From the NCBI RefSeq assembly GCF_008824185.1, contig NZ_CP044423.1, positions 1,439,501 through 1,503,500 on the forward strand: a DNA stretch of 64,000 bases, written 5' to 3'. Position 1 is the first letter of the stretch. Each line of letters starts with the position of its first letter. The notes beneath the pieces are model-generated. The model ran no database searches, had not been told where the DNA came from, and saw only the letters and a program-made list of their open reading frames with translations. Shown here one piece after another: positions 41,624 through 49,921 of the stretch. Source of the DNA: Paracoccus pantotrophus (lineage in GTDB: Bacteria > Pseudomonadota > Alphaproteobacteria > Rhodobacterales > Rhodobacteraceae). Position numbers and translations under genes: made by a program.

Positions 41624-42352
41624 ATGGAATGGAGCGGCGAGGCCAGCGTGATGGCGCGGCAAAGGCACGGCGAAAGCGCCGCGATCCTGACCGTGCTGAC
41701 ACAAGAGGCGGGGTTGCTGCGCGGGTTGGTGCCGGGCGGGGCCAGCGCCAGGCGGGCCGCCATGCTGCAGCCGGGCAACCGGGTCAGCCTGCGCTGGCGG
41801 GCGCGGCTGGAGGATCAGCTGGGCACCTTTGCCGTCGAGCCGGCGCGGGCGCGGCCCGGCCTGCTGGCCGGGGCCGATGCGCTGGCCGGGGTGAACGCCG
41901 TCACCGCGCTTCTGACCTTTGCCCTGCCCGAGCGCGACCCCCATCCCCGCCTGGCCGCCGCGACCGAGGCGCTCCTGGACCTGATGGACGCGGGCGGGGA
42001 CTGGGCCGAGGCCTATCTGCGCTGGGAGATGCGGCTTCTGGACGAGCTGGGCTTCGGGCTGGACCTGACCCGCTGCGCGGTGACGGGATCGCGCGAGGGG
42101 CTGGCCTATGTCAGCCCGCGCTCGGGCCGGGCGGTTTCGGCCCAGGCGGCAGGGGATTGGGCACCGCGGCTCTTGCCGCTGCCCGCCATGCTGGGCGGGC
42201 GCGGCAATGGCGGGATCGAGGACGCGCTGGCCCTGACCGGGCATTTCCTGCAAGCGCGGCTGGCCGAGAGCCATGCGGGCAAGCCCCTGCCGCCCGCACG
42301 CGCCCGGCTGGTCGCCCGGCTTACTGCGCCGCGGCCCGCCAGCGGATCGTGA
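41624..42352 (+). CDS. recO: DNA repair protein RecO
   Basis: A 242-residue protein with the alphaproteobacterial RecO pattern: N-terminal OB fold (WSGEASVMARQRHGESAAILTVLT), the helical domain with WEMRLLDELGFGLDL, and a zinc-ribbon-like region that keeps only one Cys (LTRCAVTG). RecO loads RecA on gapped DNA with RecR. It often lies near era and rnc, but does not here. Its last 32 bases overlap the end of the convergent META-domain gene. Confidence 0.9.
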   Translation: MEWSGEASVMARQRHGESAAILTVLTQEAGLLRGLVPGGASARRAAMLQPGNRVSLRWRARLEDQLGTFAVEPARARPGLLAGADALAGVNAVTALLTFALPERDPHPRLAAATEALLDLMDAGGDWAEAYLRWEMRLLDELGFGLDLTRCAVTGSREGLAYVSPRSGRAVSAQAAGDWAPRLLPLPAMLGGRGNGGIEDALALTGHFLQARLAESHAGKPLPPARARLVARLTAPRPASGS

Positions 42353-42692
42353 CGTCCGGGCCGGTCATCACCAGTTCCTCGCCCTCGCGCCTGGCCTCGC
42401 GCACCGCGCCGAGCGCCTGGAAGAACGCATGTTCGCCGCCTTCTTGCAGGCAGGCGCGGCGCGTCGTGGCCAACGCGCCCAGGTCCAGCGCCGGCAATGT
42501 CGCGTTGTTGCGGCCGGTGAACAGGTTGCAGGGCCCCTGCCCCGAGACCGCGCCGTCCTCGGCGATGCGCAGGGTGGGCGTGCCCGAAACCTCGACACCC
42601 TCCACCGCGATCAACGTATATTCGCCGGGGATCTGCGCGGCGGCGTCCGGTTCCGCACCACAGGCGGCCAATCCCAGGGACAGCGCCAGCAT
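42321..42692 (-). CDS. META-domain lipoprotein (copy 2)
   Basis: A META/HslJ-like protein of at least 123 residues, with lipobox GLAACG, the domain motif DGAVSGQGPCNLFTG and a conserved Cys in RRACLQ. The ATG at 42692 leaves no positive charge before the hydrophobic signal. A strong GGAGG (42711-42715) is ideally placed for an ATA codon at 42704, which would add IRKL and complete the signal. A non-AUG start is therefore possible. META proteins are envelope proteins tied to heat or drug stress. It follows a paralogue on the same strand. Confidence 0.82.
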   Translation of the reverse strand: MLALSLGLAACGAEPDAAAQIPGEYTLIAVEGVEVSGTPTLRIAEDGAVSGQGPCNLFTGRNNATLPALDLGALATTRRACLQEGGEHAFFQALGAVREARREGEELVMTGPDVTIRWRAAAQ

Positions 42693-42729
42693 CAGTTTCC
42701 GTATGATTTGCCTCCTTCCGGCTTGGGGA

Positions 42730-43149
42730 TCATTCCTTGCGATAGCCCGGCTCATAGGTCAGGTAGGTCGGCCCCTTGATGGTCAGCACGCCGCCCTCGA
42801 AGGTGATGCCATCGGCCGCCGACAGCGCCTGGAAATAGCGCGTCTCAAGCCGGCCGGCCAGCCCGCTGCAGGCCATTTCCGTCGTGGTCAGCGGCCCCAG
42901 CGAAAAGGCCGGCGGCTCGGCGTTCTGCTTGGCTGAGTAATGGTTGCAGGGCGCCTGCCCCGAGATCGAGCCATCCGCCTCGATGGTCATGCCGACATTG
43001 CGCTGCGGCACGGTGTCGGAACCGATGCCGACCAGCACATAGGGGCCGGTCGGAATGGTCGAGCCCGGCACGTCGGGCGTGGCGGGCTCGCAGGCAGCAA
43101 GGCCGAGCGTGGCGGCGAAGGCCACGGAAATCATCGGGATGCGGGTCAT
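42730..43149 (-). CDS. META-domain lipoprotein (copy 1)
   Basis: A 139-residue lipoprotein with signal and lipobox (LGLAAC, Cys20) and a META domain (DGSISGQAPCNHYSAKQ, then TTTEMACSG). It is paralogous to the next gene downstream, sharing PCN and the second Cys, so a tandem duplication is likely. The usual domain role is in heat-shock or drug tolerance; no direct activity is known. GGAG precedes the ATG. Confidence 0.85.
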   Translation of the reverse strand: MTRIPMISVAFAATLGLAACEPATPDVPGSTIPTGPYVLVGIGSDTVPQRNVGMTIEADGSISGQAPCNHYSAKQNAEPPAFSLGPLTTTEMACSGLAGRLETRYFQALSAADGITFEGGVLTIKGPTYLTYEPGYRKE

Positions 43150-43226
43150 GGGCAGCTCCGTTATGTCGCGTTGCTGCCATAATGCCCGAACCGCCCCCGC
43201 TGTCCAGCAGGGGCCGGAATTTCATC

Positions 43227-44882
43227 CTAGTCCAGTAGCCTGCGTGCAATAACCTGGGCCTGGATCTCGGCCGCGCCCTCGAAGATGTTGAGGATGCGTG
43301 CATCGCACAGAACGCGGCTGATGGCGTATTCCAGCGCAAAGCCGTTGCCGCCGTGGATCTGCAAGGCATTGTCCGCCGCCGCCCAGGCAACGCGGGCGCC
43401 GAGCAGCTTGGCCATCCCGGCCTCGAGGTCGCAGCGCCGGCCGTGGTCCTTTTCCCAGGCGCTGAAATAGGTCAGCTGCCGGGCGATCATGATCTCGACC
43501 GCCATCATCGCCAGCTTGTCGGCGACGCGCGGGAATTCAATCAGCGACTTGCCAAACTGCTTGCGGTCGATGGCATAGCGCATGCCGATCTCGGCCGCCG
43601 ATTGCGCCACGCCCACGGCACGGGCGGCGGTCTGGATGCGCGCCGATTCAAAGGTCTCCATCAACTGCTTGAAACCGCGCCCCGGCTCGCCGCCCAGCAG
43701 ATTCTCGGCCTTCACCCGGAAACCGTCGAAGCCGAGCTCGTATTCCTTCATGCCGCGATAGCCCAAGACCTCGATCTCGCCGCCGGTCATGCCGGGGGTC
43801 GGGAAGGGATCGTCGTCGGTGCCGGGGATCTTCTCGGCCAGGAACATCGACAGCCCGCGCCAATCCGTCGTCTCGGGATCGGTGCGCGCCAGCAGCGTCA
43901 TGACATGGGTGCGCTGCGCATGGGTGATCCAGGTCTTGTTGCCGGTGACGACCCAATCCTCGCCGTCCCTGACCGCCCGCGTGCGCAGGCTGCCCAGGTC
44001 GCTGCCGGTATTCGGCTCGGTAAAGACCGCCGTCGACAGGATCTCGCCCGAGGCGAGCTTCGGCAGCCATTTCGTCTTCTGCTCCTCGGTGCCGCCGCAC
44101 AGAATCAGCTCGGCCGCGATCTCGCTGCGCGTGCCCAGCGAGCCCACGCCGATATAGCCGCGCGACAGCTCCTCGGTCACGACCACCATCGACGCCTTCG
44201 AGAGGCCCAAGCCCCCGAATTCTTCGGGGATGGTCAGGCCAAAGACGCCCAGCTCGGCCAGTTCCTCGATGATCTCCATCGGGATCAACTGGTCTTTCAG
44301 GTGCCATTCATGAGCGTTGGGGATCACCCGTTCCTCGGCATAGCGGCGGAACTGGTCGCGGATCATCTCCAGATCCTCGTCGAGCCCGGTGGCGCCAAAG
44401 GTGGCGCGGCCCTGGTTGTCCTGCATCAGCCGCGCCAGTTCGGCCCGCGCCGGGGCGGTGTTGCCGCGCATCAGCTGGGCCGCCGCCTGGCCGGGCTGCC
44501 AGTCCAGGCCCAGGTCCGAGAGTCGCGCGAACTCGGTCTGGCTCATCGGGATGCCGCCGGCGATCTGGCTCAGGTATTCGCCCAGGCCGATCTGCAGGAT
44601 CAGCGCCTCGATCCGGCCCAGCTTGCCCGCTTCGGCCAGCCGCCCGGCCCAGCCGGTCAGTTGGCGAATCGATTCGACATAGGTCGCCAGCCAGGACAGC
44701 GCATGGGCGGCGTGCTGGTGCTGTTCCAGAAGCGCCGGCTGCGGCTTGCCCGAGGGCGCGACCAGCGTGCGCAAGGCCTCGGTCGCGCGGGATTGCAGGG
44801 ATTCGAGTTCCGGCAGGGCCTCGCCTGCAAGCGCAAGCAGGGCGGAAGGCGTATCGGCTGGCATCGCGGGCATGTCCTTCAT
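43227..44882 (-). CDS. mcd: (2S)-methylsuccinyl-CoA dehydrogenase
   Basis: A 551-residue acyl-CoA dehydrogenase with an extra N-terminal domain of about 150 residues (GEYLSQIAGGIPMSQTEFARL), the mark of methylsuccinyl-CoA dehydrogenase. The core has FTEPNTGSDLGSLR, WITHAQRTHVM and catalytic Glu535 in NIFEGAAEIQ. It converts methylsuccinyl-CoA to mesaconyl-CoA in the ethylmalonyl-CoA pathway used to assimilate acetyl-CoA. It lies apart from other pathway genes in this window. It would refill carbon from the acetyl-CoA made by the alicyclic acid locus and feed electrons to the same ETF. Confidence 0.92.
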   Translation of the reverse strand: MKDMPAMPADTPSALLALAGEALPELESLQSRATEALRTLVAPSGKPQPALLEQHQHAAHALSWLATYVESIRQLTGWAGRLAEAGKLGRIEALILQIGLGEYLSQIAGGIPMSQTEFARLSDLGLDWQPGQAAAQLMRGNTAPARAELARLMQDNQGRATFGATGLDEDLEMIRDQFRRYAEERVIPNAHEWHLKDQLIPMEIIEELAELGVFGLTIPEEFGGLGLSKASMVVVTEELSRGYIGVGSLGTRSEIAAELILCGGTEEQKTKWLPKLASGEILSTAVFTEPNTGSDLGSLRTRAVRDGEDWVVTGNKTWITHAQRTHVMTLLARTDPETTDWRGLSMFLAEKIPGTDDDPFPTPGMTGGEIEVLGYRGMKEYELGFDGFRVKAENLLGGEPGRGFKQLMETFESARIQTAARAVGVAQSAAEIGMRYAIDRKQFGKSLIEFPRVADKLAMMAVEIMIARQLTYFSAWEKDHGRRCDLEAGMAKLLGARVAWAAADNALQIHGGNGFALEYAISRVLCDARILNIFEGAAEIQAQVIARRLLD

Positions 44883-44944
44883 GGCAGACTCCTTTGCGGC
44901 GTTGCAGCATGACTAACGGCTTCGCAACCGCAGCGCAACTATCA

Positions 44945-44960
44945 TGCGCAATATTGGCAC
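44945..44960. promoter_or_regulatory. Palindromic site in the mcd/TSUP divergent region
   Basis: The 155-bp divergent spacer contains TGCGCAATATTGGCAC with a perfect CAATATTG core, flanked by several TGCG/CGCA repeats. It may bind a regulator of the ethylmalonyl-CoA pathway. This is a weak call from symmetry alone. Confidence 0.35.
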
Positions 44961-45037
44961 AATGCGAACTAAAATGTCTCGCTCATTGCGCGCGAACGGC
45001 CCTTGCGGCGGGCGGCTCGGCGCAGCAACCTGCGGCC

Positions 45038-45811
45038 ATGTTCGGCCTCGATCCCTTTCATTTCTGGACCGCCATCACGATCACGCTGTTTTCCGGCTTC
45101 GTGAAGGGCGCCATCGGCTTTGCCATGCCGATGATCATGCTGGCGGCGCTGGGGTCCTTTCTGCCCGCGCAGCAGGCGGTCGCCGCGGTGATCCTGCCGG
45201 TGCTGGTGACGAACATCCGCCAGGCCCTGCGCGACGGCTGGCGCCCGGCCTGGCAGGCGACGCGGGACTGGCGCTGGCATGTCGGCATGGTGGTGCTGTT
45301 CATCCCGGTCAGCGCCTTTTTCGCGACACGGGTGCCGCAATGGCTGATGTATGCGCTGATCGGCTTGCCGATCACGGGTTTCGCGCTGTGGCAGATCCTG
45401 GGGCGCAGCCTGGTCCTGCCGGTGCATCACCGCCGCCGCATGGAGATCGCGACCGGCGTGACCGGCGGGCTGATCGGCGGCATTTCCGGCATCTGGGGGC
45501 CGCCGCTGCTGGTGCTGCTCTTGTCGCTGCACGTGCCCAAGGCGGAGCAGATGCGGGTGCAGGGGGTGGTGTTCTTCATCGGCGCGGCGGTGCTGACGCT
45601 TTCGCATCTGCAATCGGGGCTGCTGAACGCCCGGACCCTGCCGTTTTCGGCGATCCTTGTCGTCCCGGCGCTGGTCGGCATGGGGCTGGGCTATCTGGCG
45701 CATGACCGGCTGGACGCGGCGCGGTTCCGGCGCTGGACGCTGATCCTGCTGGCGCTGACCGGCGCCAACCTGCTGCGCCGTGCGCTGGAGCTTGCAGGCC
45801 CGGCGGTGTAA
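45038..45811 (+). CDS. TSUP (TauE/SafE) family membrane transporter
   Basis: A 257-residue protein with about seven to eight helices and the TSUP repeats (FSGFVKGAIGFAMPMIMLAALGSF and GVTGGLIGGISGIWGPPLLV). Members export sulfite, sulfoacetate or other organic anions. It diverges from mcd and precedes dapE by 28 bases. The ATG at 45038 is chosen by family fit; no strong ribosome-binding site is visible. The substrate is unknown. Confidence 0.85.
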   Translation: MFGLDPFHFWTAITITLFSGFVKGAIGFAMPMIMLAALGSFLPAQQAVAAVILPVLVTNIRQALRDGWRPAWQATRDWRWHVGMVVLFIPVSAFFATRVPQWLMYALIGLPITGFALWQILGRSLVLPVHHRRRMEIATGVTGGLIGGISGIWGPPLLVLLLSLHVPKAEQMRVQGVVFFIGAAVLTLSHLQSGLLNARTLPFSAILVVPALVGMGLGYLAHDRLDAARFRRWTLILLALTGANLLRRALELAGPAV

Positions 45812-45839
45812 CCAGAAAGCCAAAAGCGAAAGGCCCGCC

Positions 45840-46988
45840 ATGACCACGATCCCCGATCCCGCCCAACTGACCGCCCGGCTGATCCGCTGCGCCTCGGTCA
45901 CGCCCGACGAGGGCGGCGCGCTGGTGCTGCTGGCCGATCTGCTGGGCGCGGCGGGCTTCGAATGCCACCGCGTCGACCGCGAGGGGGTGCCGAACCTGTT
46001 CGCGCGCTGGGGGGCAAAGGGCGCACGGACCTTCGGCTTCAACGGCCATACCGACGTGGTGCCGCCCGGCGATCCGGTCAGCTGGACGCATCCGCCCTTT
46101 TCCGGGCACGAGGCCGAGGGCTGGATCTGGGGCCGCGGCGCCACCGACATGAAATCCGGCGTAGCGGCCTTCGCCGCAGCCGCCATTGGCTTCGTGACCG
46201 AGACGCCGCCGCCGGACGGCGCGGTGATCCTGGCCATCACCGGCGACGAGGAGGGGCCGGGCAAGCACGGCACCCGCGCACTGCTCGACTGGATGGCAGC
46301 CAATGGCGAGCGGATGGATGTCTGCATCGTCGGCGAGCCCTCGAATCCCGACCGCATGGGCGAGATGATCAAGATCGGCCGCCGCGGCTCGATGACCCTG
46401 CAGATCGAGGCGCATGGCATCCAGGGCCATGCCGCCTATCCGCATCGCGCCCGCAACCCGCTGCATGCGCTGCTGCGGCTGCTCTACGAGTTGACCGAGG
46501 CGCCGCTGGACGAGGGGACCGAGCATTTCGACCCCTCGGGCCTGCAGGTGACGACGGTGGATTGCGGCAACCCGGCCTCGAACGTGATCCCGGAACAGGC
46601 GCGGGCGGTGATCAACATCCGCTTCAACGACGCCCATAGCTCGGAGAGCCTCGACCGGATGATCCGCGCCCGCGCGGCGGCGATCTCGGCCGATACCAAG
46701 GTGGATTTCGCCATCTCGACCGACGTGTCGGGCGAAAGCTTCCTGACCCGGCCCGGCCCCTTCGTCGACCTGGTCGCCGGCGTGGTGCGCGAGGAGACGG
46801 GACTGACCCCGGTGCTGTCCACCTCGGGCGGTACTTCGGATGCGCGTTTCGTCAAGGATCATTGCCCGGTGCTTGAATTCGGGCTGGTGGGGCATTTCAT
46901 GCATCAGGTGGACGAGCGCGTGCCGGCCGATCAGGTCCGCCAGCTCGCCCGGATCTATCGCCGCATCCTGGAGCGTTACTTCGCATGA
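45840..46988 (+). CDS. dapE: Succinyl-diaminopimelate desuccinylase
   Basis: A 382-residue M20-family metallohydrolase with the zinc motifs GHTDVVPPGD and GRGATDMKSG, the catalytic EE in TGDEEGPG, and the lid-domain GIQGHAAYPHRARNP. It releases succinate from N-succinyl-LL-diaminopimelate in lysine and peptidoglycan synthesis. Its stop overlaps the GNAT gene start (ATGA), followed by another coupled gene, forming a short operon. Confidence 0.95.
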   Translation: MTTIPDPAQLTARLIRCASVTPDEGGALVLLADLLGAAGFECHRVDREGVPNLFARWGAKGARTFGFNGHTDVVPPGDPVSWTHPPFSGHEAEGWIWGRGATDMKSGVAAFAAAAIGFVTETPPPDGAVILAITGDEEGPGKHGTRALLDWMAANGERMDVCIVGEPSNPDRMGEMIKIGRRGSMTLQIEAHGIQGHAAYPHRARNPLHALLRLLYELTEAPLDEGTEHFDPSGLQVTTVDCGNPASNVIPEQARAVINIRFNDAHSSESLDRMIRARAAAISADTKVDFAISTDVSGESFLTRPGPFVDLVAGVVREETGLTPVLSTSGGTSDARFVKDHCPVLEFGLVGHFMHQVDERVPADQVRQLARIYRRILERYFA

Positions 46989-47401
46989 TCGAGAAGACCA
47001 CCGACCTCGACACCTGCCGCGCCATCCGCCGCGCAGTTTTCATCGTCGAGCAGAACGTCCCCGAGGCCGAGGAATGGGACGGCCGCGACGGCGAGGCGAT
47101 CCACCTGCTGGCGCGGGATGACAGCGGCCGGGCCCTGGGCACCGCCCGCATCCTGGTCCAGGGCGCGACCGGCAAGATCGGCCGCGTCGCGGTGCTGCAA
47201 TCCGCGCGGGGCACCGGGGTCGGCGCGGCGCTGATCCGCGCGGCGCTTGAGGAATTGCGCGCCATGCCCGGCGTCACCCGCGCCAAGCTGGGCGCCCAGA
47301 CCCATGCCATCGGCTTTTACGAAAGGCTGGGCTTTGCCGCCTACGGCCCCGAATACGACGATGCCGGCATCCCGCACCGGGACATGGCGCTGGAGCTTTG
47401 A
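46985..47401 (+). CDS. GNAT family N-acetyltransferase (ElaA/PhnO-like)
   Basis: A 138-residue GNAT enzyme with the acetyl-CoA loop pattern (IGRVAVLQSARGTGVGAALI) and a C-terminal FYERLGFAAYGPEYDDAGIPH, as in ElaA-type proteins. It transfers acetyl from acetyl-CoA to an unknown amine. It is coupled to dapE and to the next gene by ATGA and TGATG overlaps, so its levels follow dapE. The link may be operonic convenience. Confidence 0.87.
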   Translation: MIEKTTDLDTCRAIRRAVFIVEQNVPEAEEWDGRDGEAIHLLARDDSGRALGTARILVQGATGKIGRVAVLQSARGTGVGAALIRAALEELRAMPGVTRAKLGAQTHAIGFYERLGFAAYGPEYDDAGIPHRDMALEL

Positions 47402-47916
47402 TGATCCGCCCGGAACTGGCCGAAAAGCTGCGCCCCTGGGCCGAAACCGGCGCCGCGCTGGCCGCGACCGGGTTCGGGCTGTGGGTGTTTTCGCTGGGTG
47501 GCTGGATCCTGTGGCCCATCGGCGCGGTCATTGCCGCGGCCTCGGCGCTTTGGGCGCTGGACGCACGGCGGCGGATGCGCTTCCGCCACGACACGCTCGG
47601 CCCCGGCATGGTCGAGCTGGACGAGGGCGCGATCCGCTACCTGTCGCCCAACCGGCTGCTGGGCGGCGAGATCGCGCTGCGCGAGCTGGCCGAGATCCGG
47701 CTGATGCGACTGAACGGCCGCCGGCACTGGCGGCTGAAAAGCGGCGACGGCCAGGCGCTGCTGATCCCGGTCGATGCGGCGGGGGCCGAGCGGCTGGCCG
47801 GCGCCTTCGCCACGCTGCCGGGGATCGAGATGGGGCGCCTCGCCTCGGCCTTGGCGCCGGATGCGCCGACGATCCAGACCGTTTGGACGAGGCCGGTCCG
47901 CGCCCGCTTGACTTGA
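47401..47916 (+). CDS. Conserved membrane protein with two N-terminal helices
   Basis: A 171-residue protein. Two hydrophobic helices (about residues 18-36 and 39-55, GFGLWVFSLGGWILWPIGAVIAA) precede a cytoplasmic beta-rich domain of about 110 residues (VELDEGAIRYLSPNRLLGGEIALREL). That domain looks like the PH-like domains found in many small Rhodobacteraceae membrane proteins. No function is recognised. It follows the GNAT gene with a TGATG junction and is the last gene of that run before gshA. Confidence 0.75.
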   Translation: MIRPELAEKLRPWAETGAALAATGFGLWVFSLGGWILWPIGAVIAAASALWALDARRRMRFRHDTLGPGMVELDEGAIRYLSPNRLLGGEIALRELAEIRLMRLNGRRHWRLKSGDGQALLIPVDAAGAERLAGAFATLPGIEMGRLASALAPDAPTIQTVWTRPVRARLT

Positions 47917-47966
47917 GCCGCCCGCCTTGCCACCTGTGACGGGCAAAGGCAAACGAAAGGCCACCG

Positions 47967-49346
47967 ATGTCCATTCCCCAACAGGGCGGCGGCCCGATCG
48001 AGCGTCCCGAACAACTGGTCGAATACATCGCCTCGGGCGAAAAGCCGCGGGAAAGCTGGCGGATCGGCACCGAGCACGAGAAATTCGGCTATCGCCATGC
48101 CGACCTGATGCCCCTGCCCTACGAGGCCGCGCCCGGCCAACCCTCGGTCAAGGCCATGCTGGAGGGATTGCAGGCCCGCTTCGGCTGGACCCCGGTGCTG
48201 GAGGCCGGCCATATCATCGGGCTGGAACGCGACGGCGCCAATGTCAGCCTGGAGCCGGGCGGACAACTGGAACTGTCCGGCGCGCCGCTGGAGACCATCC
48301 ACCAGACCTGCGACGAGGTGAACCAGCACCTGGCCGAGGTCAGGGCCGTCGCCGACGATCTGGGTGCAGGCTTCATCGGCCTGGGCGCCGCGCCGGTCTG
48401 GACACAGGAGCAGATGCCGATGATGCCCAAGGGGCGCTACCGGCTGATGACCGATTACATGGGCCGGGTCGGCACGCTGGGCACGCAGATGATGTATCGC
48501 ACCTGCACGGTGCAGGTGAACCTGGACTTCGCCTCGGAAGCCGACATGGTGCAGAAGCTGCGCGTGGCGCTGGCGCTGCAGCCGGTGGCGAATGCGCTTT
48601 TCGCCAATTCGCCCTTCCTCGACGGCAAGCCGAACGGCTGGAAAAGCTGGCGCGCGCATATCTGGCAGAACCTCGACGCCGCGCGGACCGGCATGCTGCC
48701 CTTTGCCTTCGAGGACGGGTTCGGCTACAAGGCTTGGGTCGATTACGTGCTCGATGTGCCGATGTATTTCGTCTATCGCGACGGCAAATACATCGACGCG
48801 CTGGGGCAGAGCTTCCGCGATTTCCTGGCCGGCCGCCTGCCGGCGCTGCCGGGCGAGATCCCGACGCTGTCGGATTGGGCCGACCACCTGACCACGGTTT
48901 TCCCCGAGGCGCGGGTCAAGAAATTCATCGAGATGCGCGGCGCCGACGGCGGCCCCTGGCGACGGCTCTGCGCCCTGCCGGCGCTGTGGGTCGGGCTGCT
49001 ATACGACGCCTCGGCGCTGGATGCGGCTTGGGATCTGGTCAAGGGCTGGGACGCCGAGACGCGCGAATCCTGGCGGCAGGGCGCGGGCCTGCGGGCGCTG
49101 GATGCCGAGGTGGACGGCATGAAGATGCGCGATCTGGCACGCGAGGTGCTGGCGATTTCCGAGGCCGGGCTCAAGGCGCGGGCGCGGACCGGCTCGGGCG
49201 GGCTGGTCCCGGACGAGACGCATTTCCTGAACACGCTGAAGGAAAGCGTCGAGACCGGCAGGGTGCCGGCCGACGAGCTGCTGGGGAAATACCACGGCGA
49301 ATGGGCGGGCGACCTGAACCGGATCTATGCCGAATATTCCTATTGA
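47967..49346 (+). CDS. gshA: Glutamate-cysteine ligase
   Basis: A 459-residue ligase of the plant/alphaproteobacterial GshA type. Motifs seen include RIGTEHEKFGY, LERDGANVSLEPGGQLELSG, MYRTCTVQVNLDF and FIEMRGADGGPWRRLC. It joins glutamate and cysteine as the first step of glutathione synthesis. It is preceded by AACGAAAGG and followed at once by a strong terminator. Glutathione also supports formaldehyde and formate metabolism, whose formate dehydrogenase genes lie further right. Confidence 0.94.
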   Translation: MSIPQQGGGPIERPEQLVEYIASGEKPRESWRIGTEHEKFGYRHADLMPLPYEAAPGQPSVKAMLEGLQARFGWTPVLEAGHIIGLERDGANVSLEPGGQLELSGAPLETIHQTCDEVNQHLAEVRAVADDLGAGFIGLGAAPVWTQEQMPMMPKGRYRLMTDYMGRVGTLGTQMMYRTCTVQVNLDFASEADMVQKLRVALALQPVANALFANSPFLDGKPNGWKSWRAHIWQNLDAARTGMLPFAFEDGFGYKAWVDYVLDVPMYFVYRDGKYIDALGQSFRDFLAGRLPALPGEIPTLSDWADHLTTVFPEARVKKFIEMRGADGGPWRRLCALPALWVGLLYDASALDAAWDLVKGWDAETRESWRQGAGLRALDAEVDGMKMRDLAREVLAISEAGLKARARTGSGGLVPDETHFLNTLKESVETGRVPADELLGKYHGEWAGDLNRIYAEYSY

Positions 49347-49350
49347 AGCA

Positions 49351-49375
49351 GGGCCGGGTGATCCCCGGCCCTTTT
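49351..49375 (+). terminator. Rho-independent terminator after gshA
   Basis: An eight-bp stem GGGCCGGG/CCCGGCCC with a five-base loop is followed by TTTT, starting five bases after the gshA stop. It also separates gshA from the convergent DUF2852 gene. Confidence 0.85.
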
Positions 49376-49379
49376 CGCA

Positions 49380-49823
49380 TCACGCCTGCGGCTCGATCCT
49401 TGCAGCCTGCGGCTGATCCGGTTCCTTGCGGCTTTGCATGAACTGGTCGAACTCGGCCTTGTCCTTGGCCTCGCGCAGCTTTTGCAGGAAGTCGAGGAAC
49501 TCGCGATGCTCGTCCTCCAGCCGCTTCAGCGTTTCCTCGCGATAGGCGTCGAAGGCGGTATTGCCGGTCGGCGCCGCATATCCGCGGCCATGGCTGTGGC
49601 CGTGGCGGTGATGATGATGGCGGTGGCGGCAGGAAAACATGCGTTTGCTCCAGATCATGTAACCCAGGATGGCAAGGCCCAAGGGCCAGCAGGCGATGAA
49701 GGCCAGGATCATGGCGGCGATCCAGGCGCCCTTTCCGCGTTCGTCCAGCCAGTCCCGGATGCCGGCCAGCACGGCACCGATCCGGTCCAGGACGGAGGGG
49801 CGCGGGGCGATGTCAGTGTTCAT
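49380..49823 (-). CDS. DUF2852 membrane protein with His-rich segment
   Basis: A 147-residue protein of the DUF2852 family found in Rhodobacterales and Rhizobiales. It has one strong membrane span (about residues 33-55, WIAAMILAFIACWPLGLAIL) and a His/Arg-rich loop (RHRHHHHRHGHSHGR). The C-terminal coiled coil contains FDAYREETLKRLEDEHREF. The His-rich stretch could bind metal. The function is unknown. It follows a TetR gene on the same strand, with a palindrome in the gap. Confidence 0.88.
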   Translation of the reverse strand: MNTDIAPRPSVLDRIGAVLAGIRDWLDERGKGAWIAAMILAFIACWPLGLAILGYMIWSKRMFSCRHRHHHHRHGHSHGRGYAAPTGNTAFDAYREETLKRLEDEHREFLDFLQKLREAKDKAEFDQFMQSRKEPDQPQAARIEPQA

Positions 49824-49838
49824 TGCGGTCCCTTTCCG

Positions 49839-49857
49839 ATGTGAATGTTAATCACAT
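49839..49857. promoter_or_regulatory. Palindromic operator candidate upstream of the DUF2852 gene
   Basis: ATGTGA and TCACAT are perfect inverted arms with seven bases between them, extended by a neighbouring AATGTGATTAACATT symmetry on the other strand. The site is 16 bases before the DUF2852 gene in an AT-rich spot. It could be the target of the adjacent TetR protein. Confidence 0.55.
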
Positions 49858-49921
49858 TTACATAGATGGAGCAGGGCCGGCCGGCTTCAAGGGAAGCGTC
49901 GAAAATTTTCATGGAAAAAAT

